Assembly: GCA_026706505.1 (NCBI GenBank)
Contig: JAPOYQ010000819.1
Location: 1-7,029 of the forward strand
DNA: 7,029 bases
Reading direction: 5' to 3'
Origin: Gemmatimonadota bacterium
Lineage (GTDB): Bacteria; Latescibacterota; UBA2968; UBA8231
A program made the position numbers and the translations under genes. Positions 1 through 6,733 of the stretch are shown piece after piece (the stretch's first letter is position 1; each line of letters begins with the position of its first letter). The notes under the pieces were generated by a model. That model saw only the letters and a list, made by a program, of their open reading frames with translations, searched no databases and was not told where the DNA came from.

Positions 1-3000
1 GTGGCGGGCTACTACCGCCACGTCCTTTGGCGAGAGGCTGGCCTTGAGACTTTCCAGATCGATCCGCCCTCCCGCTTCCAAGTCGGCGGTGGCCGGTGAC
101 AGACGACCTTCCACGTGGACCGTCCATTCCCCTTCACTCCCTTTGCTGAAGATCTGGACACCTTGCGGCGACGTCGGCTCACCAGCATCGAGCACGACCT
201 GAATCTTCCGGCCTTCGTCGCCCGTCCCGTCTTCGTCCTCCTCGAAGACCAGTGGGTTGTGAAGCTGCACGTCTTCCACGACCACCGGCCCACTTTCCTG
301 GAGGAGCGACGCCGCACACGCCATGGCCCCGTAGAGCGCGCCGGGCGCCACGATCCGGCCGAACACCCGGTGGTCGTTCATCCACGCCGGATCAGCGGGA
401 AACAGCTCCGTCTCGAAGGTAATCTCTCCGCGGGCGGATTCGTGCCGGGCACCCAGCAGCGGATGGCCGGCGCTTCCGCGCCGACGTCTCGGCGACGCGA
501 TCCAGTGTCGCTCGCGCTGGAACGGATAGCTGGGCAAGGAAATCCGTCGCCGCGTCTCTCCTGCAAAGAGTCCCGCGAAACGAATCGGGAGTCCCGCCTG
601 GTACGCTTCCGCGACTGCCTCCACGAAACCGTCTGCGCTTCCGGACGCCGCTGCGTCGTCCGACGGCGGGCAGAGGCTCGACAGCACCACCGGCGCCGGT
701 GTCTGCGGCGAGTCCGGCCAGGAGGAGGCCGCCATCGGAGCCAGCACCGATCGCGGGCCGATCTCCAGCATCACATCCACCCCAAGATCCGCCATCGTCT
801 TTACCCCCTCAGCGAAGGCCACCGGCTCCCGGGCATGACGCCTCCAGTAGGCTCCGTCCTGCACTTGACCCGGTTCCACGGCCCGGCCCGTCAGATTGCT
901 AATCACGGTAAGAGAGGGCGACTGGATCGCTACGCCGCTGAGGGACGTTTCTAATTCGTCGAGGATAGGCTCAACTAGGGCACTGTGGAACGCCCGGGTC
1001 GTGTTCAGCCGCCTGACCCGCACTTCCTCCAGCTCGAATCGCTTTGAAATCGCTTCAATTCCCGCAATCGGGCCGCTGACCACCTGGTGGGTACCGTTGT
1101 ATCCCGAGATGCTCAATCCGGGATCGGGGGAGGCCGCGTTCACCTCCTCCACTGCCGACGCCACGCGCTCGGCCGGTGCAAAGATCGCGGCCATGCCGCC
1201 CTCTTCCATCTGCGACATCAGCGCCCCCCGTTTGGCGGCGAACCGCATCCCGTCCTCGAGACTGAATACGCCTGCCGCATGCGCCGCTGCGAGTTCCCCA
1301 ATGCTATGTCCGACGACCACTTCTGGACGGACGCCGACGCTCGACCAGAGCGCCGTCAACGCGCACTGCAGCGCGTACAGGGCAGGCTGCTCCCACGCCG
1401 TGTCGCCGAGTTCCTCTTCCCCTCTGGCCCTTCCGAACATCACATCCAGCAGGGATGTTCCTCGCTCCTGCAAAAGGACCGCCTCACAGCGGTCCAGAAC
1501 CGCCCGCGCCACCGGTTCACTCTCGTAGAGTGTCTGTCCCATACCGACCCATTGGCTCCCCTGCCCAGTGTAGGCGAACGCCACCCGAGTCGGTGTCCGC
1601 GACGACGCGCCCCTATCCGCTTCAGCCAGTCCACGGAGCCGCTCTCGCAGCGATTCCGCGTCGTGAAAGACGACGCCCGCGCGGTGATCGAAGTGGCTCC
1701 GGCCCACGCCCGCCGTCCATGCCATGTCCGCTAGAAGCGGCAGCACGTCCCCCTCGGGTGAGAACTGGTCCGCACGTTCATCGAGCCACGACAGATACCG
1801 CTCCGCTAGATCGCCGAGCGCGCCCTCCGACTTGCCCGACAGCGGAAGGAGACGGGTCTGGCGCGGCTGTACCTCCTGCTCTAACAGCGGCAGATCTTCC
1901 ACGGTCGCCGGCAAAGAAACCGCCACCGACTTCCCGAAGCCGACAGCCCACGGTTCGCCAGCGGTCGCACCGTCCGGGCCACGGTATTCTTCCATCACAA
2001 TGTGAGCATTCGTCCCAGATATCCCGAAGGAGTTCACTCCTGCGAGTCGCGGCCGCTCCGGACGGTGCGGCAAGTCCATCATCGACGAAGTCACCTGCAG
2101 CGGCAGACGGTCCCAGTCGAGACTCGGATTGGGATTGTGGAAATGGAGGTGCTTGGGAATTACACCCCGGTTCAGCACCAGCGCCGCCTTGATCACTCCG
2201 GCCACGCCCGCGGCCGACTCCAGATGGCCGATATTGGTCTTTACGGAACCGATGAGAAGCGGGAGGTCAGCCGGCCGGTCCTTCCCGTAGACTGCGGCTA
2301 CGGCATCGATCTCGATCGGATCCCCCACGGAGGTCCCGGTTCCGTGGGCCTCCAAGTAATCCATCTCCAACGGGGAGACTCCCGCGTCGGACAGCGCTGT
2401 TTCCATCACTTCTTCCAGCGCCGGAGTATTCGGCACCGTCAGCCCGACACTGGCTCCTCCATGGTTCACGGCGGCCCCGCGTATCACCGCCCAAATCCTA
2501 TCGCCATCTGCCTCCGCCTCGCTCAGCCGCTTGAGGACGACGACCCCGCAGCCCTCACCCCGCACGTATCCGTTCGCCGATGCGTCGAACGCCTTGCACT
2601 GCCCATCAGGAGACAGCATCATCGAATCGGCGCGCAGTTCGTAGATGCGACCGTTCAGGATCGCCTGCACGCCGCCGGCGATGGCCAGATCCGCCTTGCC
2701 CTGCTGCAGGTCTGCCACCGCGTCGTGGACCGATACCATGGATGACGCACACGCAGCGTCCACTGCCTTGGCCGGCCCCCTGAGACCCAGCACAAAGGAA
2801 ACCCGTCCGCTGGCCCCGTTCAGGTTGGTGCCGCTGAGCGCGTAGAGGCACCCGGCAGCCTCGGCGGGCTTGCTCGAGTCCACGACCAGCATTCGGTATT
2901 CGTCGTTGCTGATCCCGGTGTACACGCCGGTGCGGCTCTCTCTCAATCCCTCCGGATCGATTCCCGCGTCTTCGAGAGCCTCCCAGCTCGTCTCCAGCAT

Positions 3001-3318
3001 CATGCGCTGCTGCGGGTCCAGCAGTTCCGCCTCCACCGGCGAAATCCGGAAGAAGGCGTCGTCGAACTGGTCAATGTCGTCGACGAAGGCACCGTAACGG
3101 CAACTCTCGCTCTGCCCTGTGTCGTCGGGGAAGAGCTGGCCCCAGCGCCCTACTCCAGAACCCGGGACCCCTTCACTGACGGCGTTCTGACCGGCTTCGA
3201 GCAGACGCCAGAAGGCAGAGATGTTCGACGCGCCAGGGAACCGGCACGCCATCCCCACGATCGCTATCGGCTGTGCGGACGGGGAAGGCTGTTTATCGGA
3301 AGAATCGAGTGGTTTCAT
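1..3318 (-). CDS. Type I polyketide synthase, KS-AT-DH..., N-terminal part (3' end beyond window)
   Basis: Cytoplasmic multidomain enzyme that builds a polyketide or fatty-acyl chain by decarboxylative condensation. The frame is open for 1106 codons to the left edge. The ketosynthase spans about residues 17-444: it opens PIAIVGMACRFPGA, has nucleophile Cys190 in VDAACASSM, His325 in EAHGTGTS and His365 in KTNIGHLES, and ends NSFGISGTNAHIV. The acyltransferase spans about 578-865: GQGSQWVGMG, Ser672 in GHSIGE, carboxylate-binding Arg697, and His778 in TRAFHS. RAFH is closer to the malonyl-type HAFH than to methylmalonyl YASH, so malonyl-CoA is the likely extender. A post-AT LPSYPFQRERHW linker leads into a dehydratase from about 952 (HPLLG), with His983 in an intact HxxxGxxxxP motif (DHRVFGRIVAP). 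The DH aspartate and any MT, ER, KR or ACP lie outside the window. There is no loading module or docking helix, only about 16 leader residues, which suits a monomodular iterative PKS; a sponge-symbiont Sup/SwfA-type enzyme is my inference. The start is uncertain: in-frame ATGs lie at 3318, 3333 and 3366, none with a well-spaced ribosome site. I chose 3318 because the codons upstream are AT-rich. Confidence 0.95.
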   Translation of the reverse strand, partial: MKPLDSSDKQPSPSAQPIAIVGMACRFPGASNISAFWRLLEAGQNAVSEGVPGSGVGRWGQLFPDDTGQSESCRYGAFVDDIDQFDDAFFRISPVEAELLDPQQRMMLETSWEALEDAGIDPEGLRESRTGVYTGISNDEYRMLVVDSSKPAEAAGCLYALSGTNLNGASGRVSFVLGLRGPAKAVDAACASSMVSVHDAVADLQQGKADLAIAGGVQAILNGRIYELRADSMMLSPDGQCKAFDASANGYVRGEGCGVVVLKRLSEAEADGDRIWAVIRGAAVNHGGASVGLTVPNTPALEEVMETALSDAGVSPLEMDYLEAHGTGTSVGDPIEIDAVAAVYGKDRPADLPLLIGSVKTNIGHLESAAGVAGVIKAALVLNRGVIPKHLHFHNPNPSLDWDRLPLQVTSSMMDLPHRPERPRLAGVNSFGISGTNAHIVMEEYRGPDGATAGEPWAVGFGKSVAVSLPATVEDLPLLEQEVQPRQTRLLPLSGKSEGALGDLAERYLSWLDERADQFSPEGDVLPLLADMAWTAGVGRSHFDHRAGVVFHDAESLRERLRGLAEADRGASSRTPTRVAFAYTGQGSQWVGMGQTLYESEPVARAVLDRCEAVLLQERGTSLLDVMFGRARGEEELGDTAWEQPALYALQCALTALWSSVGVRPEVVVGHSIGELAAAHAAGVFSLEDGMRFAAKRGALMSQMEEGGMAAIFAPAERVASAVEEVNAASPDPGLSISGYNGTHQVVSGPIAGIEAISKRFELEEVRVRRLNTTRAFHSALVEPILDELETSLSGVAIQSPSLTVISNLTGRAVEPGQVQDGAYWRRHAREPVAFAEGVKTMADLGVDVMLEIGPRSVLAPMAASSWPDSPQTPAPVVLSSLCPPSDDAAASGSADGFVEAVAEAYQAGLPIRFAGLFAGETRRRISLPSYPFQRERHWIASPRRRRGSAGHPLLGARHESARGEITFETELFPADPAWMNDHRVFGRIVAPGALYGAMACAASLLQESGPVVVEDVQLHNPLVFEEDEDGTGDEGRKIQVVLDAGEPTSPQGVQIFSKGSEGEWTVHVEGRLSPATADLEAGGRIDLESLKASLSPKDVAVVARH

Positions 3319-3407
3319 GATGTTTGTCAGCATACCCTTTCTGAAGTTATACGAAGTCTCTTGCATACAGTCTGCAATGCCTTAGCTCAGGAACGATGCC
3401 GTACCTC

Positions 3408-3425
3408 TTCGCATTTTTCGCATTT
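3408..3425. repeat. Perfect tandem 9-bp direct repeat (TTCGCATTT x2)
   Basis: Two identical copies of TTCGCATTT abut at 3408-3416 and 3417-3425, directly beside the AT-rich palindromic core of the divergent promoter region. A 9-bp period is close to one helical turn, so a dimeric regulator could contact both copies on one DNA face. This is inference; a chance low-complexity repeat is also possible. Confidence 0.45.
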
Positions 3426-3529
3426 AATATAAAATGTAATAGGTATGTCGAAGCTGGTCATCCAAAATCTGTGGCGGAATTGCAGCGAGAGATAGACCGT
3501 GATACCTTACGCCGCTGGCCAACACAATC

Positions 3530-3534
3530 AGGAG
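3530..3534 (+). promoter_or_regulatory. Ribosome binding site for the substrate-binding protein
   Basis: AGGAG lies 10 nt before the ATG at 3545. It is a strong Shine-Dalgarno match and fixes the start of the lipoprotein gene. Confidence 0.75.
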
Positions 3535-3544
3535 ATATACATCA

Positions 3545-4789
3545 ATGGCTAACAGAGTATTCCACGTCGTATTTCTCGCGGCGCTCGTGGCAGGATGCAG
3601 CGAGGACGAACCGCTCGGCTTTGAGACGGGACCGCTCGGCGCGGTCGAAGTTGACGCAGGCGCGGCCGTGCAAGTGCGCTCCATGCTGCCGCTCGCACTC
3701 ACGGGCCTGCAGAATATTTCCGAGTCAATCCAGAAAGCCATCGAGTTAGCTATCGAGGATTATGGCCCCATTCACGGTCGCGCAGTCGCACTCGATCAGC
3801 CGGTAGACACCATGTGTTCAAGCGATGGCGGCGGCGAGGGTGCGCGTCAGATCGCTGCCGACCCACAAGTGGTAGGCGTCATTGGCCCGACGTGTTCCGA
3901 GGCGTCAGTGGGTGCCTCGCCTGTGCTTAGCGCCGCTGGGCTGGCGATGATCTCGCCGGCGAACGCGTCGCCCGATCTCACGTCGGATCTCGCCGGCAAC
4001 CCAGGACCGGCCTACCATCCCGGCTACTTTCGCGTGTACAGCAACGGCCTCTATCAAGCCCAAGCAGTCGCCCATTTCGCCTATGACGAGTTGGGCCTGC
4101 GGCGGATGGCGACTATTCACGACGGCGACTCAGTCACGCAAGGTCTCGCCACGGCCTTCGCCAACGCCTTCAGCGCGCTCGGCGGCGAAGTCGTTGCCAT
4201 CGCTACTGTCAGCAAGGGCGACACGGACATGAGCGCCGTGCTCGCGGATTTTGCGGCTGCCGAACCAGACGGCATCTTCCTGCCGCTATTTGCCTCCGAA
4301 GGGTACCATCTCGTCAGCCAAGCAAAGGAATTTGACGGGTTGGGAGAGGTAACGCTCATCGCCGGCTCCTCTACGAGCACGCAGGAATTTCTCGGGCAGC
4401 CTGAATCGGAAGGGGTCTATCTCTCGGGTCACGACTCGCATTTCGGCAGCAATACCAACCAAGTGACCGGCAAAGACGTGAATGCGCTATCGGCCGAGTA
4501 CCAAGCTGCCACCGACGCCAACTTCTTTTTCCACGCCTATGACGCCACGACGCTACTGCTCAGCGCCATCGAATCCGTTGCCGTAGAAGAAAGTGGAAAG
4601 TTATACATCGACCGCGTTGCCCTGCGCGAGGAGATCGCGGCAACGACTGACTTTCAGGGAATTATCGGCACACTCACCTGCGACGAGTTCGGCGACTGCG
4701 GCACCGGGCACGTGAACATCTACTACCACGCCGACTCGAGCATCACGGACGTCGCGCAGTTGCCCGTGGAGTACCAGTTCGCGCCGTGA
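3545..4789 (+). CDS. ABC transporter substrate-binding lipoprotein, branched-chain amino acid (LivJ-like, Peripla_BP_6) family
   Basis: A 414-residue lipid-anchored extracytoplasmic binding protein. The signal peptide has Arg4, a hydrophobic stretch VVFLAALVA and a lipobox VAGC with Cys18 as the predicted lipidated residue; Ser19 would not signal inner-membrane retention under the E. coli rule. The mature part has the type I periplasmic-binding fold used for amides and branched amino acids: first lobe from about 43 (VQVRSMLPLALTG, then a helix IQKAIELAIEDYG), VVGVIGPTCSEAS at 109-121, AGLAMISPANASP at 131-143, and FRVYSNGLYQAQAVA at 162-176. Second-lobe strands include GEVVAIATVSKGDTDMSAVLADF and DGIFLPLF. 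Cys91/Cys117 and Cys379/Cys385 (TCDEFGDCGTG) look like disulfide pairs. Length is normal for the family. The ligand cannot be read from sequence. No permease or ATPase gene adjoins, so it is an orphan here or feeds a transporter elsewhere; a sensory role is also possible. It is divergent from the PKS and convergent with the next gene. Confidence 0.9.
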   Translation: MANRVFHVVFLAALVAGCSEDEPLGFETGPLGAVEVDAGAAVQVRSMLPLALTGLQNISESIQKAIELAIEDYGPIHGRAVALDQPVDTMCSSDGGGEGARQIAADPQVVGVIGPTCSEASVGASPVLSAAGLAMISPANASPDLTSDLAGNPGPAYHPGYFRVYSNGLYQAQAVAHFAYDELGLRRMATIHDGDSVTQGLATAFANAFSALGGEVVAIATVSKGDTDMSAVLADFAAAEPDGIFLPLFASEGYHLVSQAKEFDGLGEVTLIAGSSTSTQEFLGQPESEGVYLSGHDSHFGSNTNQVTGKDVNALSAEYQAATDANFFFHAYDATTLLLSAIESVAVEESGKLYIDRVALREEIAATTDFQGIIGTLTCDEFGDCGTGHVNIYYHADSSITDVAQLPVEYQFAP

Positions 4790-4805
4790 GTTGGCCGCAG
4801 AGTCT

Positions 4806-4930
4806 TGTCATGCTGAGGAAGCCGTCAGGCTGACGAAGCATCTGCTGCCTCGGTCAACTTATCTATCCAGACAGTAGCCGACCCCGAGGGAGAGATTCTT
4901 CGACTTCGCTGCGCTCCGCTCAGAATGACA
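4806..4930. repeat. 125-bp imperfect palindromic (MITE/REP-like) intergenic element
   Basis: The element starts TGTCATGCTGAG (4806-4817) and ends CTCAGAATGACA (4919-4930); the ends are inverted repeats matching at 11 of 12 positions. Similarity continues inward: the left arm has GAAGCATCTGCTGCCTCGG (about 4835-4853), and the complement of the right arm has GAAGAATCTCTCCCTCGG, so the arms reach to about 4853 and 4884 around a 30-nt central loop. The right arm also contains CTTCGACTTCGCTGCGCTCCGCTCAG, a motif I associate with dispersed intergenic repeats in many environmental bacteria. It carries no reading frame. It sits between two convergent stop codons, where its transcript could fold into a long hairpin and act as a bidirectional terminator. 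Only one copy lies in this window. Confidence 0.7.
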
Positions 4931-4949
4931 ATCCGTCTACTGCTGCACC

Positions 4950-6578
4950 CTAGGCGCTGTCACATCCTAAAACCATCACTTCGCACTGGTGCAGCGTCGG
5001 CCACGGATCAGGTGTTTGCAAACCGTCGAGTCCTATGAGCACGAGGTTTTCGCCGCGCTGAATGGGGGGATTTTTCACGACGAGCCAAGTGCCGAGTTGG
5101 TTTTCCAACTTCGCTGCACCGGCGAGTGAGACAGCGCGATCGTTGACCCGGCAGAAAATGCGGTCCATGCAGGCTTCGTAATCGGTGAGGTGCAGGCGCA
5201 GTTCAGTGCCGAGGATACGGCCATCGGCGAGACCAGCTTCAATATCGTCTTCAATGATGAGGGTCATCTCGTACCCAGGACCGCCAGTTGCGCGCGCCGG
5301 CATACTCAAGGCGCGAGGCACCTGCGGGTAGTGATCCCCAGACGCATGCTGGACGACACCTCCCAAGGCCGAATCGGACACAGAATAGCTGCGGTCGCGC
5401 CGCGCCAACCGCTCGGGATCGGCCAGATCGGTGAGGAGATTGAGGTGGTCTTCATTGTACTCTTCCTCCTCAAAGGGCGAAGCGCGGTGATGCCGGTAGT
5501 CGTAGTTGAAAATGTAAACGCCAGCGGCCCCCTGTTCGTACCCATTCAGCGCCACACCCCGCAAGACCGCAGGCACGCCGCGTTCGTACCTTTCGTGCGG
5601 CGAGGTCAGATGCGTGGCTCCATCAAAGCCAACGTAAATCGGCACCTTGCTCTCCTCAGCGCAGGCGACAGCCTCAGCGATGTCGATGCGGGCCGGACAG
5701 TACGAGGCCGAAGACAGCACGAACAAGTCCGCCACCGGCTCGCGGATCCAAGCCGACGCGTCGATGCCAATGCCGCGTGCTTCAGCTAGACAGGGGGGCA
5801 CCCGCGTCAGCAGCGAGATCGCCTTCCCCTTCTGCTCGCTGTGGCGGCGCACTATGGCGTGAGCTTGGCGCATAAACTCGGTGAGGGTGTCGAGGTTGTC
5901 GAGCAAGCGCCCGGGCCGGAAGTAAGGCGGCCCGCGCATCCAATCGAGTTCAATGCCGTCGAAGTCGTAGCGCTCCAAGGTCTCATCGACGAGCCCTAAA
6001 AAGCGGTTGCGCACCTCCTCCTGCTCGTAGTCCCATTGCCAGCAAAAGTTCCAGCGATCGGCATCACCCGCGCGCGTCGGGGTCGGCGAGCCGATTAGCA
6101 AATCGGACCGCGACTTCTTGTGGCGGCTGCGCACCTGCCACTCGCGCGCTTCGTCGGAAGTGTGGGCGTCGTTCATGCGCATGGACGCAATCGCTGTAAT
6201 GCCGTGCCGCCGACAGCCGTCGATATAGACCTGCATCAGTTCGCGACCGTCGGCTATGACCGCGTCCATGCAGTTGTAGAGTTGTTCGAGGCGGTTGAGT
6301 TCGAAGCCGCCGGACGTCATCTTGCGGATTGGCTTGCCATCGGCATCCACGTCGGGATCGGGATCCCAAACTTCCGTGTCATCTCCCCACATAGCCGAAT
6401 GCGGACTGCCGCGCCAGACCACGTCGTCGTCAATGCCGATAAGTCCGGCGAGCGCGTCAACACCGGCCGGAACCAGTTCGTCGAGCTGATGGGTGACATC
6501 ATCGGGATTGCGGTCGGGCAGGTAGAAGAGCATCCAGTTGCCATCGGTATTGAAAATCAGGCGCGGGAGTTTGGTCAT
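4950..6578 (-). CDS. Glycoside-hydrolase-like TIM-barrel protein (GHL10 / family-10-glycosylhydrolase-like)
   Basis: A 542-residue protein with no signal peptide, so probably cytoplasmic. It opens with a beta strand LPRLIFNTDGNW, followed by an insert rich in Asp and Trp. Conserved barrel elements follow: ITAIASMRMNDAH (127-139), YDFDGIELDWMRGPPYF (204-220), AISLLTRVP (253-261), VADLFVLSSASY (282-293), KVPIYVGFDGA (311-321) and GAAGVYIFNYDYRH (350-363). Glu210 and Asp212 in DGIELDW are the best candidates for catalytic acids, since this strand-end position carries acids in related barrels. Residues from about 430 (YEMTLIIEDD to QCEVMVLG) look like a beta-sandwich domain. Similar proteins are called hypothetical glycosyl hydrolases; no substrate is established and I do not assign one. 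I place the start at 6578 because GGAG precedes it by 6 nt; an ATG at 6689 would add 37 Arg-rich, Pro-rich residues without family character. It is divergent from the secreted CBM9-like gene. Confidence 0.8.
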   Translation of the reverse strand: MTKLPRLIFNTDGNWMLFYLPDRNPDDVTHQLDELVPAGVDALAGLIGIDDDVVWRGSPHSAMWGDDTEVWDPDPDVDADGKPIRKMTSGGFELNRLEQLYNCMDAVIADGRELMQVYIDGCRRHGITAIASMRMNDAHTSDEAREWQVRSRHKKSRSDLLIGSPTPTRAGDADRWNFCWQWDYEQEEVRNRFLGLVDETLERYDFDGIELDWMRGPPYFRPGRLLDNLDTLTEFMRQAHAIVRRHSEQKGKAISLLTRVPPCLAEARGIGIDASAWIREPVADLFVLSSASYCPARIDIAEAVACAEESKVPIYVGFDGATHLTSPHERYERGVPAVLRGVALNGYEQGAAGVYIFNYDYRHHRASPFEEEEYNEDHLNLLTDLADPERLARRDRSYSVSDSALGGVVQHASGDHYPQVPRALSMPARATGGPGYEMTLIIEDDIEAGLADGRILGTELRLHLTDYEACMDRIFCRVNDRAVSLAGAAKLENQLGTWLVVKNPPIQRGENLVLIGLDGLQTPDPWPTLHQCEVMVLGCDSA

Positions 6579-6584
6579 CGCGAT

Positions 6585-6588
6585 CTCC
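6585..6588 (-). promoter_or_regulatory. Ribosome binding site fixing the start of the TIM-barrel gene
   Basis: On the minus strand GGAG sits 6 nt upstream of the ATG at 6578, in the context AACGGAGATCGCGATG. No comparable site precedes the upstream in-frame ATG at 6689, so the shorter protein is preferred. Confidence 0.75.
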
Positions 6589-6620
6589 GTTGTGGAATGC
6601 TGCGGCTGAAGAGGCGGAGG

Positions 6621-6649
6621 AAGGTAGTTTGCCCAAGATAGAGTGTCAA
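6621..6649 (-). promoter_or_regulatory. Candidate sigma70-type promoter for the TIM-barrel gene
   Basis: The minus strand has a perfect -35 hexamer TTGACA (6649-6644), then a 17-nt spacer and a weak -10 hexamer TACCTT (6626-6621, 3 of 6 consensus positions). Transcription would begin near 6614 and give a leader of about 35 nt with the GGAG site. The spacing is ideal but the -10 is poor, so this is only a candidate. Confidence 0.3.
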
Positions 6650-6733
6650 CGAAGCGTCGAGCGCGTCTTCCTTGACAGGCAAACGGCAAAAATTGAGCTT
6701 CACCTGCTCAAGCGAGAGCCCTGAGCCTATATC

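Larger units (their letters stand above)
3319..3544. promoter_or_regulatory. Divergent AT-rich intergenic region between PKS and substrate-binding lipoprotein genes
   Basis: This gap lies between two genes transcribed away from each other, so it should carry both promoters. It is clearly richer in A and T than either gene, most of all at about 3411-3450. A core at 3422-3435 (ATTTAATATAAAAT) is nearly palindromic (12 of 14 positions) and offers -10-like hexamers on both strands, but I find no convincing -35 partner. Just PKS-proximal is a short inverted repeat, TTGCA-7 nt-TGCAA, at 3361-3377, and a perfect tandem 9-mer sits at 3408-3425. These could be operator sites. If the PKS starts at 3333 or 3366, its first codons take up the left part of this interval. 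The exact promoters are not resolved. Confidence 0.5.

Noticed and set aside
115..954. Long plus-strand open frame (279 codons) opposite the PKS
   Set aside because: It lies antisense to the AT and DH regions with conserved motifs. Its translation is Arg/Pro-rich with no recognisable domain, typical of a shadow frame in GC-rich coding DNA.
2002..2745. Plus-strand open frame (247 codons) opposite the ketosynthase
   Set aside because: It is antisense to the KS core, including the catalytic Cys and both His residues; its translation is low-complexity His/Arg-rich.
3530..3542. AGGAGATATACAT is identical to the leader used in common T7 expression vectors
   Set aside because: Only this 13-nt stretch matches; the flanks are not vector-like and the downstream gene is a natural lipoprotein. 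I treat it as chance similarity of a strong ribosome site, not contamination.
3396..3749. Small plus-strand frame starting in the divergent gap
   Set aside because: It overlaps the first 200 bp of the lipoprotein gene in another frame, lacks a ribosome site and turns Arg/Ser-rich inside that gene.
6672..6677. Perfect TTGACA on the plus strand as a -35 for the CBM9-like gene
   Set aside because: No -10-like hexamer lies 16-18 nt downstream (the sequence there is TGAGCTT), so a promoter is not supported.
6579..6689. 37-residue N-terminal extension of the TIM-barrel protein to an ATG at 6689
   Set aside because: The extension has no family character, and a well-spaced GGAG precedes the ATG at 6578.
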